Notes under the pieces: model-generated
Told to the model about the DNA's origin: nothing
Database searches by the model: none
Seen by the model: the letters and a program-made list of their open reading frames with translations, nothing else
In this document: positions 42,691-45,398 of the stretch, piece after piece
How the letters are laid out: every line of letters starts with the position of its first letter
Numbering within the stretch: the stretch's first letter is position 1
Origin: Paenibacillus xylaniclasticus
Lineage (GTDB): Bacteria; Bacillota; Bacilli; Paenibacillales; Paenibacillaceae
Assembly (NCBI RefSeq): GCF_004001065.1
Contig: NZ_BIML01000016.1
Location: forward strand, 1 to 45,398
Reading direction: 5' to 3'
DNA: 45,398 nucleotides
Program-made: the position numbers and the translations under genes

Positions 42691-43643
42691 CACTCTCCTT
42701 CTGCACTTAGTGCTTGATAAATGGTATTCACATTATGGCTGTACATACCTAGATATGTACCTTCTGGTGTACCCGCATCTCCCATTGCATCAGAGTACAA
42801 CTCGCCGCCAACAACAACATCAAGTCCTTGCTTCTTAGCTCCTTCAATTACAGCATTAATGGAGGCAGGATTAATACTACTCTCTAGGAACACGGCAGGT
42901 ATTTGATAGTCAACCAGCAGTTTTACCGTGTCGTCAATATCGGATAAACCAACTTCATCCTCCGTGCTTAATCCTTGCAATCCAACCACTTCGATGTCAT
43001 GCATGCGACCGAAATAGCCAAATGCGTCATGCGCTGTGATCATCACGCGTTTTTCTTTCGGGATTTGCGACAATTTAGATTCGGCTTCTTCCTTAAGTTG
43101 ATCCAGTTTTTTAAAATACTCTTGCTTATTATCTTCAAAGTACTCTGCATCTGCAGGCGCTGCTTTCTTCAGCTCTTCAGTTCCCGCACTTAACGATTGC
43201 TTCCATAGGTCAATATCAAACCAGACATGCGGATCAATTGTTCCACTCTCATCCTTCAACAGTTGCTCCGCTGGTATCGACTCGCTGATTGCAAGCACTG
43301 GTTTTGATTTACCAATTTCCTCGAACACTCTAACCATATTCGCTTCCAGGTGAAGTCCACTATATAAAATAACATCCCCTTTTTCCAGCTTCCCGATATC
43401 CCCCTGTGTCGCATTATACAAATGCGGATCAACACCTGGTCCCATTAAGCTTGTCACAGTGACTCTCTCACCTCCGATGACAGAGATCGGCTCAGCAATC
43501 TGAGCAATAGTAGTAACAACGTTTAGCTTATCCACGCTTGTTGTCTCGTCTTGCTTTTCACTAGAAGTACACCCTGTCATACATATAGCCAAGACTAGAA
43601 CACAGGCCCCCAAGACAGTCTTCTTTAATCGTGCATGCTTCAA
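42690..43643 (-). CDS. Metal-binding lipoprotein of the Mn/Zn ABC importer (TroA/MntA-like)
   Basis: A 317-residue cluster A-I binding protein. The lipobox ICMTGCTSS makes Cys25 the lipidation site. Predicted ligands by family alignment are His74 (VDPHLYN), His139 (IDPHVWFD), His205 (TAHDAFGYFG) and Asp285 (ELYSDAM). The third ligand is His as in TroA rather than Glu as in pneumococcal PsaA. There is no His-rich loop of the ZnuA kind, so Mn2+ or mixed Mn/Zn is likely, but I cannot fix it. The start is TTG with GGAGG 9 nt upstream. It heads the four-gene operon behind a DtxR/MntR-like inverted repeat. Confidence 0.93.
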   Translation of the reverse strand: MKHARLKKTVLGACVLVLAICMTGCTSSEKQDETTSVDKLNVVTTIAQIAEPISVIGGERVTVTSLMGPGVDPHLYNATQGDIGKLEKGDVILYSGLHLEANMVRVFEEIGKSKPVLAISESIPAEQLLKDESGTIDPHVWFDIDLWKQSLSAGTEELKKAAPADAEYFEDNKQEYFKKLDQLKEEAESKLSQIPKEKRVMITAHDAFGYFGRMHDIEVVGLQGLSTEDEVGLSDIDDTVKLLVDYQIPAVFLESSINPASINAVIEGAKKQGLDVVVGGELYSDAMGDAGTPEGTYLGMYSHNVNTIYQALSAEGE

Positions 43644-43685
43644 TTTTGTTCTCCTCCTGAAATAAATTTGTTCAGTGTGAAAAGT

Positions 43686-43702
43686 TTTTACCTAATGCAA
43701 AA
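43686..43702. promoter_or_regulatory. Candidate MntR/DtxR-family operator upstream of the metal ABC operon
   Basis: TTTTGCATTAGGTAAAA on the minus strand is an imperfect palindrome with TTTT/AAAA ends and a central TTA-type core. It resembles MntR boxes of Bacillus (TTTGC...GCAAA-like). It lies about 45 bp before the lipoprotein start, within an AT-rich promoter region. Confidence 0.5.
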
Positions 43703-43759
43703 CTATTGGATAAGTATAACTTAATTTTATTATCATAAATTGTCAATACATCCATTGAA

Positions 43760-44085
43760 TTATTTTCTGGTTAGCTTCTCGCTTATCTTGATCCAGTCAG
43801 TCTCTATTGAGGTGAGATCAATCAGCTTCCAAAGTCTCCACACAGTCTCAGCATTACAACGGTAGGTTCATGAAATCGGCTTGATTATTACCATGAACAA
43901 TGTAGTCGTCACATTCTGCCACTGGTGGCACGTTCTATGAACTACAAAACCGTAATAGAGAAAGAGAACATTAAGGAGTTCATCGCTTATCTTATGGCAG
44001 TCTTAGTATTTATATGTCGATACATTCAAGGGTGCATCCCAGGTTCAATTTCAAGCTTTTTCAAGCTTTAATTTTAGAAATTCAA
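43760..44085. other. Intergenic stretch between metal operon and tRNA cluster
   Basis: I see no convincing gene. It contains a possible 44-residue frame (listed separately) and a direct duplication TTCAAGCTTT-TTCAAGCTTT near 44051-44070. Confidence 0.4.
43937..44071 (+). CDS. Possible 44-residue membrane peptide or gene remnant
   Basis: ATG at 43937 with GGTGG 8 nt upstream. The product has a charged start (NYKTVIEKENIKEF), a hydrophobic middle (IAYLMAVLVFICRYI) and a short tail ending SSFFKL. The frame extends about 20 codons upstream without a start, so this may instead be the end of a decayed gene. No family is recognised. Confidence 0.25.
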   Translation: MNYKTVIEKENIKEFIAYLMAVLVFICRYIQGCIPGSISSFFKL

Positions 44086-44129
44086 CAAAAAAAAGAGTGC
44101 ATTAGAGATAATCTCTAATGCACTCTTTT
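44086..44129 (-). terminator. Terminator of the tRNA operon
   Basis: AAAAGAGTGCATTAGAGAT and its exact complement, with one base between, form a 19-bp inverted repeat. On the minus strand it continues into a run of eight T. It begins 7 bp after the last tRNA. Confidence 0.93.
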
Positions 44130-44135
44130 AGTTAA

Positions 44136-44214
44136 TACCGGCGAGAGGACTCGAACCTCCACGGTTTCCCACTCGATTTTGAGTCGAGCGCGTCTGCCAT
44201 TCCGCCACGCCGGC
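44136..44214 (-). tRNA. tRNA-Leu (CAA)
   Basis: Acceptor GCCGGCG pairs with CGCCGGT and discriminator A. The anticodon arm CTCGA-CTCAAAA-TCGAG gives CAA. A class II variable arm (TGGGAAACCGT) is present but short. The 3' CCA is not encoded, unlike in the other twelve genes. Last gene of the tRNA operon. Confidence 0.95.
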
Positions 44215-44280
44215 GCATTTTGCTGTTTGCATTGCCCCTCCGATTGAGGGATACGACAACAGCATAAAGCTTATAAAAGA

Positions 44281-44354
44281 TGGAGGCGCCACCCAGATTC
44301 GAACTGGGGGTAAAGCTTTTGCAGAGCTTTGCCTTACCGCTTGGCTATGGCGCC
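44281..44354 (-). tRNA. tRNA-Cys (GCA)
   Basis: Acceptor GGCGCCA/TGGCGCC with U73 and encoded CCA. The anticodon loop CTGCAAA gives GCA. U73 is the normal cysteine discriminator. Confidence 0.97.
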
Positions 44355-44358
44355 GTAA

Positions 44359-44433
44359 TGGAGCGGAAGACGGGAATCGAACCCGCGACCCTCGCCTTGG
44401 CAAGGCGATGCTCTACCGCTGAGCCACTTCCGC
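44359..44433 (-). tRNA. tRNA-Gly (GCC)
   Basis: Acceptor GCGGAAG/CTTCCGC with T73 and encoded CCA. The anticodon loop TTGCCAA gives GCC. It lies 4 bp from tRNA-Cys. Confidence 0.97.
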
Positions 44434-44440
44434 AAGATAG

Positions 44441-44515
44441 TGGCTGGGGATCAAGGATTCGAACCTTGGCATGACGGAGTCAAAGTCCGTTGCCTTACCG
44501 CTTGGCTAATCCCCA
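44441..44515 (-). tRNA. tRNA-Gln (TTG)
   Basis: Acceptor TGGGGAT/ATCCCCA with G73 and encoded CCA. The anticodon loop CTTTGAC gives TTG. Confidence 0.97.
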
Positions 44516-44522
44516 ACATTCA

Positions 44523-44599
44523 TGGGGCGATTGAGGGGAATTGAACCCCCGAATGTCGGAATCACAATCCGATGCGTTAACCACTTCGCCACAACCGCC
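44523..44599 (-). tRNA. tRNA-His (GTG)
   Basis: An extra G at position -1 faces C73, the histidine identity pair. The anticodon loop TTGTGAT gives GTG. CCA is encoded. Confidence 0.97.
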
Positions 44600-44616
44600 A
44601 TAGTGATATAATAAGT

Positions 44617-44690
44617 TGGCAGGGGCAGCAGGAATCGAACCCACACCAAAGGTTTTGGAGACCTTTGTTCTACCTTTAAACTATGCCCCT
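44617..44690 (-). tRNA. tRNA-Trp (CCA)
   Basis: Acceptor AGGGGCA/TGCCCCT with G73 and encoded CCA. The anticodon loop CTCCAAA gives CCA. Confidence 0.97.
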
Positions 44691-44697
44691 ATGTAAA

Positions 44698-44783
44698 TGG
44701 TGGAGGATGATGGATTCGAACCACCGAACTCGTCAGAGAACAGATTTACAGTCTGCTGCGTTTGGCCACTTCGCTAATCCTCC
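44698..44783 (-). tRNA. tRNA-Tyr (GTA)
   Basis: A class II tRNA with a long variable arm. Acceptor GGAGGAT/ATCCTCC with A73 and encoded CCA. The anticodon loop CTGTAAA gives GTA. Confidence 0.97.
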
Positions 44784-44791
44784 AGGGAAAA

Positions 44792-44867
<76 letters not shown>

Positions 44868-44884
44868 ATATTAGATTGTTATTA

Positions 44885-44960
<76 letters not shown>

Positions 44961-44978
44961 TAACTTGCGATGAGATAA

Positions 44979-45055
44979 TGGCGGAGCCGACGGGATTCGA
45001 ACCCGCGGTCTCCTGCGTGACAGGCAGGCATGTTAGGCCTCTACACCACGGCTCC
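44979..45055 (-). tRNA. tRNA-Asp (GTC)
   Basis: Acceptor GGAGCCG/CGGCTCC with G73 and encoded CCA. The anticodon loop CTGTCAC gives GTC. Confidence 0.97.
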
Positions 45056-45088
45056 ACGATATAAGTTCGGTAGCAAGTTGATAAAAGT

Positions 45089-45165
45089 TGGTTGCGGGGG
45101 CAGGATTTGAACCTGCGGCCTTCGGGTTATGAGCCCGACGAGCTACCGAGCTGCTCCACCCCGCG
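45089..45165 (-). tRNA. Initiator tRNA-fMet (CAT)
   Basis: C1 faces A72 (unpaired), and the anticodon stem has three consecutive G-C pairs (GGG/CCC), both initiator hallmarks. The anticodon loop CTCATAA gives CAT. CCA is encoded. Confidence 0.97.
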
Positions 45166-45172
45166 TCATTCA

Positions 45173-45248
45173 TGGTGGAGGCTGACGGGATCGAACCGCC
45201 GACCCTCTGCTTGTAAGGCAGATGCTCTCCCAGCTGAGCTAAGCCTCC
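45173..45248 (-). tRNA. tRNA-Val (TAC)
   Basis: Acceptor GGAGGCT/AGCCTCC with A73 and encoded CCA. The anticodon loop CTTACAA gives TAC. First tRNA after the internal promoter at 45265-45293. Confidence 0.97.
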
Positions 45249-45264
45249 GTTAAGCGACTTTTAT

Positions 45265-45293
45265 ACTATACTACACTTTAGCGTTTCATGCAA
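45265..45293 (-). promoter_or_regulatory. Promoter within the tRNA cluster
   Basis: TTGCAT and TATAGT are separated by exactly 17 bp on the minus strand, in the 75-bp gap between tRNA-Glu and tRNA-Val. A run of eight A precedes the -35, resembling an UP element. Confidence 0.85.
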
Positions 45294-45323
45294 GCTTTTT
45301 TTTAAAACTTTATTTAAGAAAAT

Positions 45324-45398
45324 TGGTGACCCGTAGGGGATTCGAACCCCTGTTACCTCCGTGAAAGGGAGGTGTCTTAACCCCTTGACCAACGGGCC
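45324..45398 (-). tRNA. tRNA-Glu (TTC)
   Basis: Acceptor GGCCCGT/ACGGGTC with A73 and encoded CCA. The anticodon loop CTTTCAC gives TTC. The 5' end coincides with the window edge, so the cluster may continue beyond it. Confidence 0.95.

Noticed and set aside
44086..44129. Near-perfect palindrome as an origin or recombination site
   Set aside because: The T-run and its position right after the last tRNA make it an ordinary intrinsic terminator.
44280..44474. Open frames across the tRNA cluster (e.g. translations containing RFELG or GIEPAT)
   Set aside because: These are the well-known spurious peptides from translating antisense tRNA genes; every base is explained by tRNA-Cys, tRNA-Gly and tRNA-Gln.

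Overview
The window looks like chromosome from an endospore-forming member of the Bacillota, most likely Paenibacillus or a close relative. The pointers are spore genes (SspI, YunB, LytH), strong AGGAGG-type ribosome binding sites, frequent TTG and GTG starts, a LiaRS/PspA envelope-stress locus, YesMN-type regulators beside a sugar importer, T-box control of leuA, and a long tRNA operon. Base composition is moderately GC-rich for most of the window. It becomes clearly AT-richer around the VOC gene (about 10.3-11.4 kb) and the metal-transport operon (40-44 kb).

Layout. 1-4.9 kb: yutD (cut by the left edge), lipA, lytH, yunB, a guanylate-kinase-like gene and a 57-residue helical protein. 5.2-7.3 kb: leuA behind a T-box leader. 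7.3-9.4 kb: a LacI regulator divergent from manA. 9.5-12.9 kb: a metallophosphatase, a VOC protein, a 660-bp gene-free stretch with diverged repeats, an RNA 2'-O-methyltransferase and ktrA/ktrC. 13-18.7 kb: sspI, a small membrane protein, an oxidoreductase/ThuA/oxidoreductase operon with its own LacI regulator, and a cysteine hydrolase. 18.8-27.3 kb: prfC, a cyclase-family hydrolase, zwf, a YwmB-like protein, two unassigned plus-strand genes, moeA and mobB. 27.3-31.3 kb: a minus-strand envelope-stress cluster (LiaI-like membrane protein, PspA, PspC, a second PspA, LiaS, LiaR). 31.5-38.8 kb: a carbohydrate importer lacking its ATPase (two permeases and a lipoprotein) downstream of a YesM/YesN two-component pair. 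39-40 kb: a membrane-anchored parvulin. 40.1-43.6 kb: a Mn/Zn ABC importer. 44.1-45.4 kb: thirteen tRNA genes.

How the parts work together. The two sugar regions appear to be locally controlled. The LacI gene at 16.8-17.8 kb has an inverted repeat in its own promoter region. The importer carries a perfect match to the CcpA cre consensus between its permease and binding-protein genes, and a terminator separates it from yesMN. The Lia/Psp cluster puts sensor, regulator and membrane effectors on one strand. Two DNA signals are well supported for gene control: the leucine T-box before leuA, with promoter, AGTA motif, T-box sequence and terminator all visible, and the promoter and terminator that bracket the tRNA operon.

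I found no CRISPR array, intact transposon, prophage or recognised defence system. The least explained material is the repeat-bearing intergenic region at 10.7-11.4 kb, the plus-strand gene pair at 24-25 kb, the small protein at 4.7 kb, and the cis elements around the sugar genes.
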